This document shows positions 41,225 through 52,430 of a stretch of 64,000 bases of DNA, in pieces. Within the stretch, counting starts at the first letter, position 1; every line of letters starts with the position of its first letter. The stretch lies in assembly GCA_024509875.1 (NCBI GenBank), contig JAMPIV010006391.1, positions 620,001 through 684,000 of the forward strand. Reading direction: 5' to 3'. The DNA is from Oreohelix idahoensis (Eukaryota; Mollusca; Gastropoda; Stylommatophora; Oreohelicidae). Both the position numbers and the translations under genes were made by a program. The notes beneath the pieces are model-generated. The model was not told where the DNA came from. It worked only from the letters and a program-made list of their open reading frames with translations, and searched no databases.

Positions 41225-41860
41225 TAGAAAAAAGGACAAGGAGTCATGAATCTTGATGGCAACACGCTGCTCTACAGTGGTGTACCCACATCTGAAAGAG
41301 CTAAAGGGGGCGTGGGTTGCATTGTGGCCAAAAATCAAAAAGATAGTATCAAGGGATGGAACTTTGTCTCGGAGCGCATTATGGTTGTAAAACTAAAAGA
41401 ATGAGAAACCATAGTCAACCTGGTCATAGTGCATGGGCCAAATGAGGATGAGAGAGCAGAGGTCAAAGAGGAATTCTTCGAGCTGCTTCAAAGGACAGTG
41501 GATGACTGCCTAGATGAAGTTATCATGCTCGGAGATTTTAATGCCAGAGTTGGAAATGACCATGCTAGATGGGTGGAGTTATCGGAAGATATGGAGAAGA
41601 TACTCTCAATGACAATGGAAAGCGACTCCTTAGATTCTGCAGTGAGCAGAATCTGATCATTACAAACACAAAGTTCCCCCATAAGCGCATACATGCATAC
41701 ACTAGATGTGAACCAACCAAGAATGAGAGGTCAGTGATCGACTATGCCATTGTTAGGAGAAGCTCATTCAATATGTCCGGGATGCTAGAGTCTGGAGGGA
41801 GCCAGAGATTGGAAGTGATCACTACCTGCTAACAATCAAAAGAACAACTGAAAGAGTTGC
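41225..41860 (+). pseudogene. apurinic-type endonuclease of RTE-B, broken
   Basis: The endonuclease nicks the target DNA to prime reverse transcription. Visible motifs are SERAKGGVGCIVAKN, VHGPNEDERAEVKEEFFELL, MLGDFNARVGND (the conserved GDFN catalytic motif), LLRFCSEQNLIITNTKF, RSVIDYAIVRRS and, in a shifted frame, SDHYLL, the C-terminal SDH motif. A TGA lies near 41402 and frame changes occur near 41575 and 41810. The N-terminal motifs are not recognisable upstream, although the 5' end of the element is intact by its target duplication. Confidence 0.8.
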
Positions 41861-42330
41861 TCAGCCTAGGAACTGCCCAACATCACGCAAGAAACCAAGT
41901 AAACGAGCGGGAGAAATGAGCATTAGGACCTACAAGCTGAGAGAGCCAGAAATTAAGATCAGATATCAGGGGCTAATTGCTGCAGCGGTGAGCAACACAG
42001 AAGAACGACCTGATGACTTGGAAACCCTCTGGAATAAATTCAAGGATATCATAAAGACAGCTGCTGCAGAAGCATGCGGTGAAGTCCGACTTGGGAACAA
42101 GAGAAAGAGGACACCTTGGTGGACAGAGGAAGTGAAAGAGAAAATAAGAGAGAAGAAAATGGCATGGAAACAATACTTAGGAGCTAAAAACACAACAGGA
42201 CAAATGGAAAAAATATAGAGAATATGTGACACTCAGAACATAAGCAAAGAACAAAGTTCTAGCAGCAAAACAGAAGTCCTGGGAAGAATTTGGAGAAAAG
42301 CTAGAAAAAGATGCACAAGAAAACCAGAAA

Positions 42331-44082
42331 TTGTTCTATAAGACCCTAAAGAACATGAGGAAGGAAAAACAATGTCCTCTCAAATTTATAAATGACAAGC
42401 AAGGCAAATTGCTTACTGCCCCGAAGGAAGTAATGGAAAGATGGAAAGAATATTTCTCAGAACTCCTTGATGGTGAGCATGGTGAAGCATCAGAAATGAT
42501 AACCACCAGCACAGAAAAGAAAACCAATGATGGTGAAGATGACATAAAGATGGAAGAACTGAAGGCAGCACTGGAGAAAATCAAGATGGGCAAAGCAGCA
42601 GGGCATGATGGTATAACACCAGAAATGGTTAAGTACATGGGAGCATCAGGCGACCTATTACTCTTAAGGGTTCTACAGGCAGCGTGGTACAACAAGACCA
42701 TACCAAAGGACTGGGAGATTGCCATCATAACACCAATTTTCAAAAAGGGTGACAATCGACAGTGTGGAAACCATAGAGGCATATCCCTTCTCAGTGTCCC
42801 TGGTAAAATCTACTCTAGAATCCTAGAGCAGTGACTGCGACGCCTAGCTGAGCCACAACTGGCTGAGATCCAGTGCGGATTCCGACCGAACCGAAGTATT
42901 CAAGACCTAATCTTCACACTCAGACAGCTGAGTGAAAAGGCCCTTGAGTATAAGAGTGAGATCCATCTTTGTTTCATAGATCTGGAAAAGGCGTTTGACA
43001 GGGTCCCCTGGAGCAAACTTTGGGACTGTTTGGCAAGGAAGAACATTCCAGCACCTCTGATTCATGCTATACAGAGCTTCTACAAGTCTTGCAGAAATTA
43101 TGTGAGGACAGCAAACCATAAGTCAGAAGAGTTCAGGACCACCACTGGTGTAAGACAAGGTGATATCCTGTCACCTTACCTTTTAATACTCCTCATGGAC
43201 GATGTCATTAAGGCATGTAAGGAGAGAACAAGAAAGTATTCAGTGGGGTACTGGAAGATGAGACAGGTCTGTATTTCAGAGCTGGCATTTGCTGATGATG
43301 TTGCCCTGATTGCTAAATCAGAGGCACATCTCCAATCCAACCTGCAAGTCTGGAAGGAAGAGCTGGAGAAGAGAGGGATGATCATAAGCAGCTCTAAAAC
43401 AAAATCCATGGTGATATCACGAGAAGAAAGAAGACATCAGATTAAGCTGGGAGAACAGGTCCTGGAGCAGGTCGACCACTTTAAATACCTCGGAGTTATT
43501 ATAGACCGAAAGGGAGGCATCAAAGAAGAGTTGGCCACTCGAAATACAGCATCTGGGAGACTTTTTCAGGCCATAAACCGAGGATTCCTCAGCAAGAGAG
43601 AGGTTTGTAAGAAAACGAAGATGGCTGAATACCGCTCCACCTATGTCCCAGTCTTGACATATGGATGCGAGTCATGGGCAATGACTACAACCCACAAAAG
43701 CCAGATCCGAACCTCAGAAATGAAGTATCTGAGGAAGGTGGTTGAAGTAACAAGAAGAGACATGGTACGCAACCAGACGATACGTCAATGCCTTAAATCC
43801 CAGCCCCTGCAGACCCAAGTAGAACAGTCCCAACTAAGATGGTTTAGCCATGTTTGCAGAATCGGAGACGATCGGCTACGACGACAAGCATGGGAAACAA
43901 AGAGCCAGGGATCCAGACCCCCAGGACGACCCAGAGTCCGCTGGGAGGACAACATTAGACAATCTTTGAAGGACCGGGGACTAGAATGGAACCAGGCCAG
44001 AAGGAAGACAGCCGATAGGATGGTCTGGCGCTCTCTCTTCCAAACCTCTACACCTCACGGTAGAAGAGGAACGACTAAGTAA
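42331..44082 (+). pseudogene. reverse transcriptase of RTE-B, one in-frame stop
   Basis: A single reading frame of 584 codons broken only by TGA at 42832-42834. It runs through KMGKAAGHDGITPEMVKYMG, ITPIFKKGDNRQCGNHRGIS, QCGFRPNRSIQDLIFTLRQL, CFIDLEKAFDRVPWSKLW, GVRQGDILSPYLL and AFADDVALIAKSE (catalytic FADD). The thumb has FKYLGVIIDRKGGIKEELAT, and the C-terminal tail has LTYGCESWAMTT and RPPGRPRVRWEDNIRQSLKD. All palm motifs are intact, so only the premature stop and the upstream breaks inactivate it. Confidence 0.88.
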
Positions 44083-44100
44083 GTAAGTATATTCGAAAAC

Positions 44101-44552
44101 ACATTGCTAAAAATAGAAGAGGTATAAATAAAATGGACAATGAAAGACATTGAAAGAATTGGAGACAGTAAATACAACAGATAATGAAAACAACTGGGGC
44201 AACAACAATAAACTGCTGATAGAAGAACAATGCAAACAATGGAAAAAAAGAATACAATGGAAATACCTGGAGATAGAATTAAGAAACGCAATGAAAACAT
44301 TGGAAAGAACCTGAACAGTATGCCCAAGGCAGATAAGATCTGAGAGATACAGGTAAAAGGCCTCTGCTCTATATAGAAATGGTCACCCTCCCTCATAAAA
44401 CTAAGACCTAGTATAGTCTTAACACTTAACTCCTCTATGGCAGTACATGTATCTGTTATAGAACTACCTGTAGAGAAATAAGTGTCAAAATACTGTATAA
44501 GAAATAAGAAGCGTCACATCAGCGTTACATTCTGTGATTTAGTACAAGCAAC
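44101..44552. other. no feature seen
   Basis: A-rich on the plus strand, with many AATACAATGGAAA-like phrases but no ordered repeat. Nothing recognisable. Confidence 0.4.
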
Positions 44553-44953
44553 TAGGGCTGGGATTAATTTAAAAAAAAACCTTAATCGATTAATTGAATT
44601 TCTTCAACTGAAGATTAATTGATCAATTTTTAACAATTTGATAAGTGATAAAAAAATCATAAATAACATTGTATTTTTAAATAACTAAGGACTTTGTTTA
44701 TTTTACTTGTTATAAGGCAACATCGTCCTGAAAATAAAATGACAATATTGAAAAATACAACCAAACAACCATACTTGCCTAATTCCATATCACAAAAATC
44801 TAACATAGCAAATGCTTCCACATTTAAGCCAAAAACATAAACATTGCTAGAAATAGAGTAATCGATTAAAATTTGTTTTTTTATCAGTTAGTCGATTTAA
44901 AAAAAAAAAGATTTAACTGATTAATCGGTTAATCAATCGATATCCCAGCCCTA
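44553..44953. mobile_element. 401-bp MITE with TAGGGCTGGGAT ends
   Basis: It starts TAGGGCTGGGATTAAT and ends ATATCCCAGCCCTA, with subterminal inverted TTAATCGATTAAT-type sequence. Flanks CAAGCAAC and CTAATAAC could be a decayed 8-bp duplication (5 of 8). Possibly hAT-like; no ORF. Confidence 0.65.
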
Positions 44954-45065
44954 CTAATAACTAATGTTTTAGTAAAGTTTTGAACATGAGAAAAATAATG
45001 ATAAAATTATATTGTAATTCTATCAAATTACAAGTATTTTATGCAACAATTCTGTGTCAATGGAA

Positions 45066-45515
45066 GTAAGAAAGAGAGTTCTTCAGTGTTATATAGAACC
45101 AATCCTGACATTATGGGAGTGAGTCATGGACAATTAGTAACCAAGTAGGAAAAGAACTAGAGACCACAGAGATGTGGTTTTACAGAAGAATGTTAAAAAT
45201 ACCACAGACAAGCTAAAATGAGTAATGAGGATGTCTTGATAGAGGACAAAGAACAAGGAAGCTTATTTCACAGGCTAGAAGGAAGCAATCCACTTTCTGT
45301 GGACATGTTATGAGAAGAAGGATGCTGGAATATATCGCGACAACAGTAAAGATAGAAGGACGTAGAACTAGCGGGCAACAAAGAGAGAAGATTCTGGACA
45401 GTTTGACATTGTGGCGTGGAAAGACGTTAACAATAGAATTGATCAATAGTACTGGAGACAGGAAGTTGTGGAAAGATATGATTACCTACGCCACCAGGCA
45501 TGGTACTTAAAGAAG
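45066..45515 (+). mobile_element. RTE-like LINE 3' end, decayed
   Basis: The plus strand encodes a LINE C-terminus across frames: RVLQCYIEPILT, ETTEMWFYRRMLK, then MRRRMLEYIATTVKIEGRRT and LWKDMITYATRHGT-stop (45508-45510). The short AAG-rich tail runs into an (ATTC)n tract shared with the next, oppositely oriented LINE. Confidence 0.7.
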
Positions 45516-45534
45516 AATTCATTCATTCATTCAT

Positions 45535-45895
45535 TCATTCATAACCCTCCACTCCCAAAGGAGCATAGGCCTTCAACAAACACATGCCAAGTCCTCTTGT
45601 CACGTGCTATCATCTCAAGTTCTTTCCACGTTCTCCTCGTCATTTTCACCTCTGTTTCCAGCTCTCTTCTCCATGTGCTTCTTGGTCTACCTCTGCCTCC
45701 CTTGCCATGGGGGTTCCAGAAAAAGGACTGTCTAAATGATATCAACAGGTTTCCTCGGTGGTGTCTTCGTCTTCTTCTCATCTCTTGTTCCACTGGCACT
45801 TGTCTAGTTCTTGTCAACAGTTCCACGTTGGTAACCTTGTCATACCATTTTAATCCTTCTATTCTACGCAAGCACCAAGAATATTAGATGTTAAT
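45535..45895 (-). mobile_element. RTE-like LINE 3' end, other family, (GAAT)n tail
   Basis: The minus strand encodes LLTRTRQVPVEQEMRRRRR, a degraded middle, WNPHGKGGRGRPRSTWRREL and RRTWKELEMIARDKRTWHVF, ending near 45539. The C-terminal pattern is that of RTE-related LINEs. The tail is (GAAT)n (45519-45542). A frame break lies near 45770. Confidence 0.75.
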
Positions 45896-46067
45896 TTTCT
45901 TTTTCCTAACGTGAGAATTACCCTTGTTCTGTCTGGGCCTCCATCGTAGTTTCTTGACAGCACTTGGTTTCTAGATAGTGGATAAATAAGCGAGTTGTTT
46001 ACATCACGTCAGAAAAGTAAACGTTTATTTGGATACGTTATTTTAATTAAATATAAAAATGTACATG

Positions 46068-46157
46068 TGAGGCTGAAGCTGTTTTTCTGAGTGGGAGTGA
46101 GGCTGAAGCTGTTTTTCTGAGTGGGAGTGAGGCTGAAGCTGTTTTTCTGAGTGGGAG
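46068..46157. repeat. 3 x 30-bp perfect tandem repeat
   Basis: The unit begins TGAGGCTGAAGCTG and ends TCTGAGTGGGAG. Three identical copies start at 46068, 46098 and 46128. Confidence 0.95.
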
Positions 46158-46182
46158 AAAGTATGTAAAAGTAATCATCATC

Positions 46183-46400
46183 ATCATTTTCCTTTGAGCT
46201 CCTTACAAATTATGGAGCCACTACTGTAGCTGTACCCTTGCATGAAGCTTGCACTAGGCAGTCACATGCTCTTGCATTAGTGGTTTCTGTGGCAATTTGT
46301 TTTACATGGTGAGGAGGTTACCAGCCCCCATACACCTCATCTTCGTTGCCTTGAATGACTTGCCTGAGGGTGTAGTAGTTCTGTTCTTTCTTTGCCTCTT
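46183..46400 (-). repeat. LINE 3'-UTR-like repeat, copy 2
   Basis: The minus strand ends in a GATGATGATGAT tail (46173-46186 on the plus strand as ATCATCATCAT). It is related to 17620-17725. The 5' part matches nothing else in the window. Confidence 0.5.
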
Positions 46401-46405
46401 CAAAC

Positions 46406-46439
46406 CCCCCCCCCCCCCCCCCCAAAAAAAAAAAAAAAC
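46406..46439. repeat. C(18) followed by A(15) homopolymers
   Basis: A poly-C run directly followed by a poly-A run and CCGGGGG. Assembled lengths are likely unreliable. Confidence 0.85.
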
Positions 46440-46470
46440 CGGGGGAACTTGATGGGTTTGTCAAAGTAAT

Positions 46471-48202
46471 TCTTCTTCTTCTTCGATCCTTAACCACCGA
46501 CCGTCAAAGCAGTCAGTGGCCATCACGCCTAGTGGCGTCTTGTAGGGCAACAACAAATTGATTCCACTTTGCACGGTCGGTGGCCATCCTTCGTACAGTG
46601 CCCCAACTCTGGTTCATTCTTTGCATCTCAGCCTCCACAGTCCTCCGCCAAGTTGTTTTTGGTCGGCCTCTCTTTCGCTTTCCTTCAGGGGTCCAAAGCA
46701 TAGCTGTTCTTGTGATGGCATCGGGGTCTCTTCTGAGGACATGACCAACCCAGCTCCAGCGTCTGCCAGCTATGATGGTGTGCATGTCCTCTTGCTTGCT
46801 ACGAGTAAGCAGATCTTGATTGGTGATGGTATTCGGCCAAAAGATGCGGTGAATTTTTCTTAGGCATGTTGTGTGAAAAGAGGACAATTTTGACATTTCC
46901 TTCTCTGTGACTCTCCAGCATTCCACACCATAGAGAAGCACAGAAAGCACGCAACTCTGGTATAATCTTAATTTTGTGCTTGTGCTGTATTGGGAGGACT
47001 TCCAGATGTTATTTAGGCTAAAGAAGGCTGTTCTTGCCTTATTCATTCTGATGTTGATGTCTTTGCCTGCCCCACCGTCTGGTGTTACTATGCTTCCTAG
47101 GTATGTGAAGGTATCTGTCTGTACCAGTTGCTGATTCCTTACTGATATGGGCTCAGGGTTGCTCACATTGAGCGTCATGACCTCAGACATCTTTAAATTG
47201 ATGTTCAAGCCCACCTGCTGGCTAAACTTATTAAGTCTATCCGTTTTTTCCTGGATGTGTTGATGTGAATGTGCCAGCAGTGCAATGTCATCTGCATATT
47301 CCAGATCTTCCAATGTAGAAAATGTAGTCCATCTTATTCCTCTTGGACTGCCCTCTGTTGTCTGGCGCATCACCCAGTCTATGACTGTTAAAAATAGAGT
47401 GGTTGATAAGGGGCATCCCTGTCGTACTCCTGTCTTCACCTCGAAGGTTAGGTTGCTCTGCCCAACACTACACGTAAAGTTGGCATAGAGGCTTTTTATG
47501 ATTGACACTATGCAGCTTGGAATTCCATAAGCCCTCAGTATTTTCCATAAACTGTCCCTATGTATGCTGTCAAAAGCCTTTTCAAAATCAACAAAATTTA
47601 TGTAAAGCTGTCTTTGCCATTCTGAGCACTGCTCTATAATGTTCCTGAGAGTGAATATATGGTCTACACATCTTCTGTTCTTTCTAAATCCTGCTTGTTC
47701 TTTCCTCAGTTTGTAGTCTACTGCCTTTGAAATTCTCTGTATAATTATCCTGCCTAGTATTTTGCTGGGAACTGAGAGAAGAGTAATTCCTCTCCAATTA
47801 TTGCAGTCTGCAAGATCTCCCTTCTTGGGCAATTTGACAATTATTCCTTTGTTCCACTCTGATGGTGTTGTCCCCGTTTTCCAGACTTGTGCAAATAGTG
47901 GTTCTTATAGTTCTGCTGCTAGCTCAGGGTCTGTCTTAAATAGCTCTCCATTTAAGTTATCATGGCCCGGAGCTTTACCGTTCTTTAACCCTTTGATTGC
48001 TGTGATGATTTCTTCTTTTTGTGGAATGTCTGTATTTACATCTAGATCGTTTTCAGCCTCAGGAACATTCAATTGTGTCTCTGGTATTTCCTTATTCAGA
48101 GTTTCTCTGAAGTGCTCTGCCCATCTTGTTTCCTGTCCCTCTGCTGTCTTGATGAGATTTCCTTGCTTATCTCTTACTAATGTAATATTGTTTGCACCTT
48201 GT
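46471..48202 (-). mobile_element. RTE-A LINE, best copy, 5'-truncated
   Basis: Flanked by a 14-bp target-site duplication TTTGTCAAAGTAAT at 46457-46470 and 48203-48216. The 3' end has the (GAA)n tail. 1.73 kb of the RT ORF and 3' UTR remain; the endonuclease is missing. This is the reference for the RTE-A pieces elsewhere in the window. Confidence 0.92.
46513..48202 (-). pseudogene. reverse transcriptase of RTE-A, one stop, N-terminus missing
   Basis: One frame of about 563 codons with a single TAA at 47905-47907. In order: KGLKNGKAPGHDNLNGELFK, VKLPKKGDLADCNNWRGITL, EQAGFRKNRRCVDHIFTLRN, YINFVDFEKAFDSIHRDSLW, KTGVRQGCPLSTTLFLTVID, EYADDIALLAHSHQHIQEKT (catalytic YADD), DTFTYLGSIVTPDGG and LLYGVECWRVTEKE. 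The C-terminal KRKRGRPKTTWRRTVEAEMQ precedes the stop after RRDGH. It lacks the endonuclease because of 5' truncation at the target duplication. Confidence 0.9.
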
Positions 48203-48216
48203 TTTGTCAAAGTAAT

Positions 48217-49058
48217 AACACTCTATAAATCAAATGCAGAAAACGGGAACACTGAGGATGCTTGAATAACTTGATGAAGACGCAGCTAGAGAATAAATGT
48301 CTGAAACTTTATTCATATAGCTAAAAGTTATTGCAAAACAGTGTAAATATTTGCTTTGAAACTGCCCAGTGCTGTATGACCACTAATGTCTGACTTTATT
48401 GATTTTGTGAGGAAATGTATAAAGCATGTTTTGTGTCCAGAAAGATCTTTTCTTTTTCATGGGCATGTGCTAGTGTACATGGACACACAAATGCTTCTAG
48501 TAACAACATATGAAATAATAATAATAGCCTGGATTTATGTCTACAGCATATGTATCGCGTGACTTTTGGGGTAAATATAGATTAAGGACCACAACTTAGA
48601 AAAAAAAACATAAGCTAAAAATAGCTTTTCTCCTCCTAACGTTATGAACATGGGTTGCATTTCTTTGATGGTCAGCGAAGGTGCTGAGACACGTCACTTT
48701 GCACATCTTTTTGAATGGCTAATTCCGTTGATGTGGGTCAGAAGCACGCAACTGAGCATATTTTCACCTCTGCTCTATAGTGCATTCTCCACATCTCTCG
48801 ACATAATACCTTTAACCCCAGCCACACAACGATATCTGAGTCAAGGTAATATAGGGCTGATATTAGGAAGAGTGTTTCCGCCATCTGCCTCTACTCTAGT
48901 CTGAACCAGAAATCCGGTAAGTGTTTAAGGTGAACCCTTAGTTGCTTTTAGGCGTGATAAAACTCAAGGACCTCCTGGTGTACAGTAGTCTGAAAACTGT
49001 TGTTGCCTCATCCATACAACATCTCTCTGTTGTCTCCTACACCCTAGCCTGAACCACA
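48217..49058. other. unassigned; weak ORF only
   Basis: An 86-codon plus-strand frame (48644-48904) has no recognisable domain. It contains a possible donor (AG|GTAATA near 48845). I cannot support a gene, but the stretch lies just upstream of the exon candidate at 49059 and could be its 5' region. Confidence 0.3.
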
Positions 49059-49185
49059 ATGGTCACTGACATCAAATACTGCTCATCGGATGACAAAACT
49101 CGGTTTGATCTTGAAAACCGTTTAATTTTCCTCATGGAATGGCTGAAGTCCTATCGCTTAAAAACCAAAAACGTCTTTGTCCAAG
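49059..49185 (+). CDS. possible first coding exon, unknown gene
   Basis: ATG in a good context (CCACAATGG) opens a frame that runs 42 codons to a consensus donor, CCAAG|GTAAGC. The peptide (MVTDIKYCSSDDKTRFDLEN, then RLIFLMEWLKSYRLKTKNVF) has balanced, non-repetitive composition and matches no transposon protein that I recognise. No partner exon was established downstream; the candidate at 61013 cannot be linked by family. It could equally be a chance ORF. Confidence 0.35.
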
Positions 49186-49375
49186 GTAAGCTTTATACGA
49201 GATGTATAAGTGTATTTTATTTTCATTCTTTCTTGTCAGTATTTATATTCTCAATATCTTTTTTCTTTTTTATTCACTGCCTTTATATATAATTCTTCCT
49301 TTCTTACATTTCTCACATATTTCCTTATTGCTACTTAACATTACTATGATTTATTTACCTTCATGTTCATATTTT

Positions 49376-49462
49376 TTTTAGTGTGGTTCGCACTGTTTCC
49401 TCCTTATTTTTGCATCCATGTCTGCTCTCTCATTTCTTTCTATTCCTACATGCGAGGGTAAA
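49376..49462 (-). pseudogene. LINE RNase H fragment
   Basis: The minus strand reads YLPSHVGIERNERADMDAKI, the conserved end of LINE RNase H (W-x-PSHVGI-x-GNE-x-AD). Only about 29 codons survive, and the catalytic residues upstream are gone. Adjacent on the right is the short repeat at 49467. Confidence 0.6.
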
Positions 49463-49466
49463 TAAG

Positions 49467-49532
49467 GTAGTCCCATAGCAGATACTGCCGTAGGGGAATG
49501 AAGCGTTAGAGACTTCACCAATCTAGGTCCAG
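49467..49532 (+). repeat. dispersed short repeat, copy 2
   Basis: Matches 21829-21900 (CCATAGCAGATACTGCCGTA, GTTAGAGACTTCAC, CTAGGTCCAGC). Confidence 0.6.
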
Positions 49533-49849
49533 CAAAACAAACATAAAGGTATGTTTTCAGGCACTCGTAAGAAATAAAGAAGTAGAACACTAGACAACAG
49601 AAAAACAACAGACATGAGTACCGCAAGAGACCAGCAAACTAACCACTCTGTCAATCGAATGCTAATTGAACTGTGCAGCGGCTATTATTTAAATATGTTT
49701 TAAGTTGCGGCATTTTACCTTTTATAACTGGTCGAGTACACTCATACATTTCTTAGTCTGAGCTGCTGACAGTCAGGCGGTTAAAACTTACCTTTTTGGG
49801 GGGTATTTTGGCCTATAATAAGAAAACTGGTGTTTATTCTTTTCACAAA

Positions 49850-49894
49850 ATACCAGGTCCAACCACATGTGGGTTATAAATTGGGTATAGTGTT
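49850..49894 (-). repeat. 46-bp dispersed module, diverged
   Basis: Plus-strand ATACCAGGTCCAACCACATG, then TGGGTTATAAATTGGGTATA and GTGTT. Weaker than the other copies. Confidence 0.5.
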
Positions 49895-50490
49895 CTGTTT
49901 TCTACACATTGTATTGCATTTGTTGTTGTGTTTCCCTTTTTGATTCTTCCAGGCTCCAAATTATCTAGTATTTGCTTCGGTGTTTCCTAATGTCTGTAGT
50001 GTAAAAGGTGTATCCCTTTCCATGCTGATTAATATACAGTATCTCTCTTTGCAATGTTGAGTTTCTATACTTAGGTATACTGCATCTTTTTTTTTCTATT
50101 TCGTATTTTTTTTTTTTTTGTAATTGAAATTATCTAAAATATGTCGGTTTTTGTACATGTCGATTTTTGTAGGTTAACTTCCTTTATTTTTACTGGATAT
50201 TATTTTATAAATCCTTCATTGTTGCTGTTGTAATTGTTATATCCTGATTCTTGTTTCGGTAATATAACATGTTACTATATTGTATATCTCCATGAGTCTG
50301 CCAATTTTAAGCACAGTGTCTAGCGATAGAGGTGGTGAGTTTTTATCTTTGCAATTAAATAGCCCACAAGTGGCTTTCTTTGGTGTTCATATTTCTTACA
50401 CGTTAGTAAATAATGTGCAATATAATTTTACTCTTTGTTGTGCAAAATGGTTCCTCTATCATATAATACCCCGGGACTCAAAGACGCAGC
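49895..50490. other. T-rich, no feature seen
   Basis: Several T homopolymers (near 50088 and 50107) and no supported ORF or repeat. Confidence 0.35.
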
Positions 50491-50783
50491 AATAAAGAAT
50501 GCCGTCAGCGACTCATAGCTTGACTGCTTGCGTCAGGGTCAGCGAACGAGAGCTGACCAAGACCCTATTCCACCTCCACGTGGTGGTCCTGGAAACGGGC
50601 TGCATCACTGCAGTCCGGCTGAGAGAGTAGGGATCGAAGAGGGAAGGCAAACCCGGTCCCAAAAAACGCCGTGCTGAAATCGGATGTGCCGGCCGAAAGG
50701 CGCAGATATCGCAGCTCTGCTATAAACAGACACAACGCAACCAACGTCCTTTTCAGGACGAACGAGGAAGAGGAAGAAGATAT
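50491..50783 (+). mobile_element. SINE-like retroposon, copy 1
   Basis: A GC-rich block ending in a GAAGAGGAAGAAG tail (50760-50780). Its last ~155 bp (from TAGGGATCGAAGAGGGAAGG) match the reverse complement of 52431-52592. The 5' part (50491-50626) is not matched in the window, and no clear A or B box was found, so it could be a LINE 3' end. Confidence 0.6.
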
Positions 50784-51112
50784 AATATCCTGTTCCTGGT
50801 TGCAGTTTCAATGCAGGATATCTTTTGTTTTCCTTATATGTACGTGTTGGACATTTCAGCAGCTTACGGGGGTGTCTGCATTTCCAAAAGTGTTGCTGAC
50901 AAAGACCAAGTCTTATATCTATGGCCTGTCTTATCGTTTCAAGTGGTAACAAGTTTATCACGAGATATGTCCGGATATATCTAGACCAAGAGCTATAACT
51001 CACACATTACTCATAACAAGTAATCAAAATAACAAAAAAAAAAAAACAAACAAAAAACTACCAATGCAAAACCAACAAAATTCCCAGCAGATACATTTAA
51101 AAAGATTTCAAT

Positions 51113-51115
<3 letters not shown>

Positions 51116-51164
<49 letters not shown>
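51116..51164. repeat. (GA)n microsatellite
   Basis: About 49 bp of GA repeats. Confidence 0.97.
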
Positions 51165-51165
<1 letters not shown>

Positions 51166-51260
51166 AATGTAGTATCAAGCAGATAAATAAACGCAGATAA
51201 ATTACAGCCTGGAAGAGCCAACACACAAGAAAAACAACAATATAATGATATGGAATAACG

Positions 51261-51310
51261 AACACTATATACCCAAATTATAACCCACATAGGGTTGAAC
51301 CGGGTATCCC
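51261..51310 (+). repeat. 46-bp dispersed module
   Basis: AACACTATATACCCAAATTA, then TAACCCACATAGGGTTGAAC and CGGGTATCCC. Good match to the 21351 copy. Confidence 0.7.
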
Positions 51311-52430
51311 TTGCACACGACAAACACCAGTTTTCAAGTGCAGGGTTCAAAAACCAAACCAAACCATTGTTAATAGATGTAATATTAATGTCATCAACTC
51401 TAAAGCCTTCACAGTCATGACAGAACTGAGGGCACAGTTGTTTTCTTCTCTCCACATCCCGTTAATGCATCGCCGCGGAACTTAATTCCATGCGGTCTTG
51501 ATTAGCGAAAGGACATCTTTAAAAGTGAATGCCTTCCAAAAATTCCTCAAAGAAACATTCAAAATGTCATCATCTTGCTCTCGCGCTCCCGTTGACACAC
51601 AGATAAAATACGTAGGCCTACTGTAAAAATATCTAAATATCGGGACATCGGGTAGAGTTTGACGCGTAAAAAATGCCAAAAATGGGCACGCGTATGTTTG
51701 AATTCGCGTAAATGAAACCCGCGTATACGGCAGTGAACGGAATAGCATAAGGCAACAACCCACTTATCTACACGAAAAACTGTTTGAAGATGCTGACCCT
51801 TGAGCTGACTGCTGCCTTTATTAGTCACTAATGTAGAACTCTGAGGGCGAATAAGGAAGAAGAAGAAACACGCTTAAACAGAGAACTACCTGTAAATTAT
51901 GATGAGCCAAGACACAAAACCTTAATTCTATTGATTACGTGTTAAAATATAAAATAAAGTAAAGGAATATCAAATAGCGTCATTTTGATAGACACAAATG
52001 AAAAGAAAATTATTTAAATGGCTTAATTAAACAACGTTTACTTCACCTTTAGAAGAGAAGCTATCAGTTTCACTGTCATCCATAGTAAGTCAATAACTGT
52101 TAAATTGCAGTAATAAGACGTCAAACTGCAAAATACGGTGTATAATTAATGTGCTCGAAACAAAACACTTTAAAACGGTGTTAGCTTAATTCTAATATAA
52201 GTCTAGCTGTGATTATAAAAATACTACAAATAATATTAGTGTGTTCAAAAGTGACGTTTTTCTGGTAATGAGTGTTCAGAAGTCCAGTATGCTATTTTAA
52301 AATCAAACCAACGACGACGTTTGTATCATTCTAATTTTTCCCAATGTGATATTGAATGATATAATCCAACTTGTAACTTTACGCCAATGAGTAATTTTAG
52401 GGAATTCCCAAACTCTTTCGGAAATTTCTT
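51311..52430. other. no feature seen
   Basis: No supported gene. ORFs of 90-115 codons on the minus strand near 51110-51830 overlap the microsatellite or lack domain content. Confidence 0.35.

Larger units (their letters stand above)
40924..44088 (+). mobile_element. full-length RTE-B LINE (3165 bp), coding broken
   Basis: The element is bounded by a 12-bp target-site duplication, ATATTCGAAAAC, at 40912-40923 and 44089-44100. It runs from a GC-rich 5' end through an endonuclease and RT to a short 3' UTR and an (AAGT)n tail. 3.2 kb with one EN-RT protein is the normal RTE layout. Stops and frame changes make this copy inactive. A 126-bp 3' fragment of the same family is at 20698-20823. Confidence 0.9.

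Noticed and set aside
46068..46157. Three 30-bp direct repeats as a possible CRISPR or iteron array
   Set aside because: The units are contiguous with no spacers, and the genome is eukaryotic. A simple tandem duplication.
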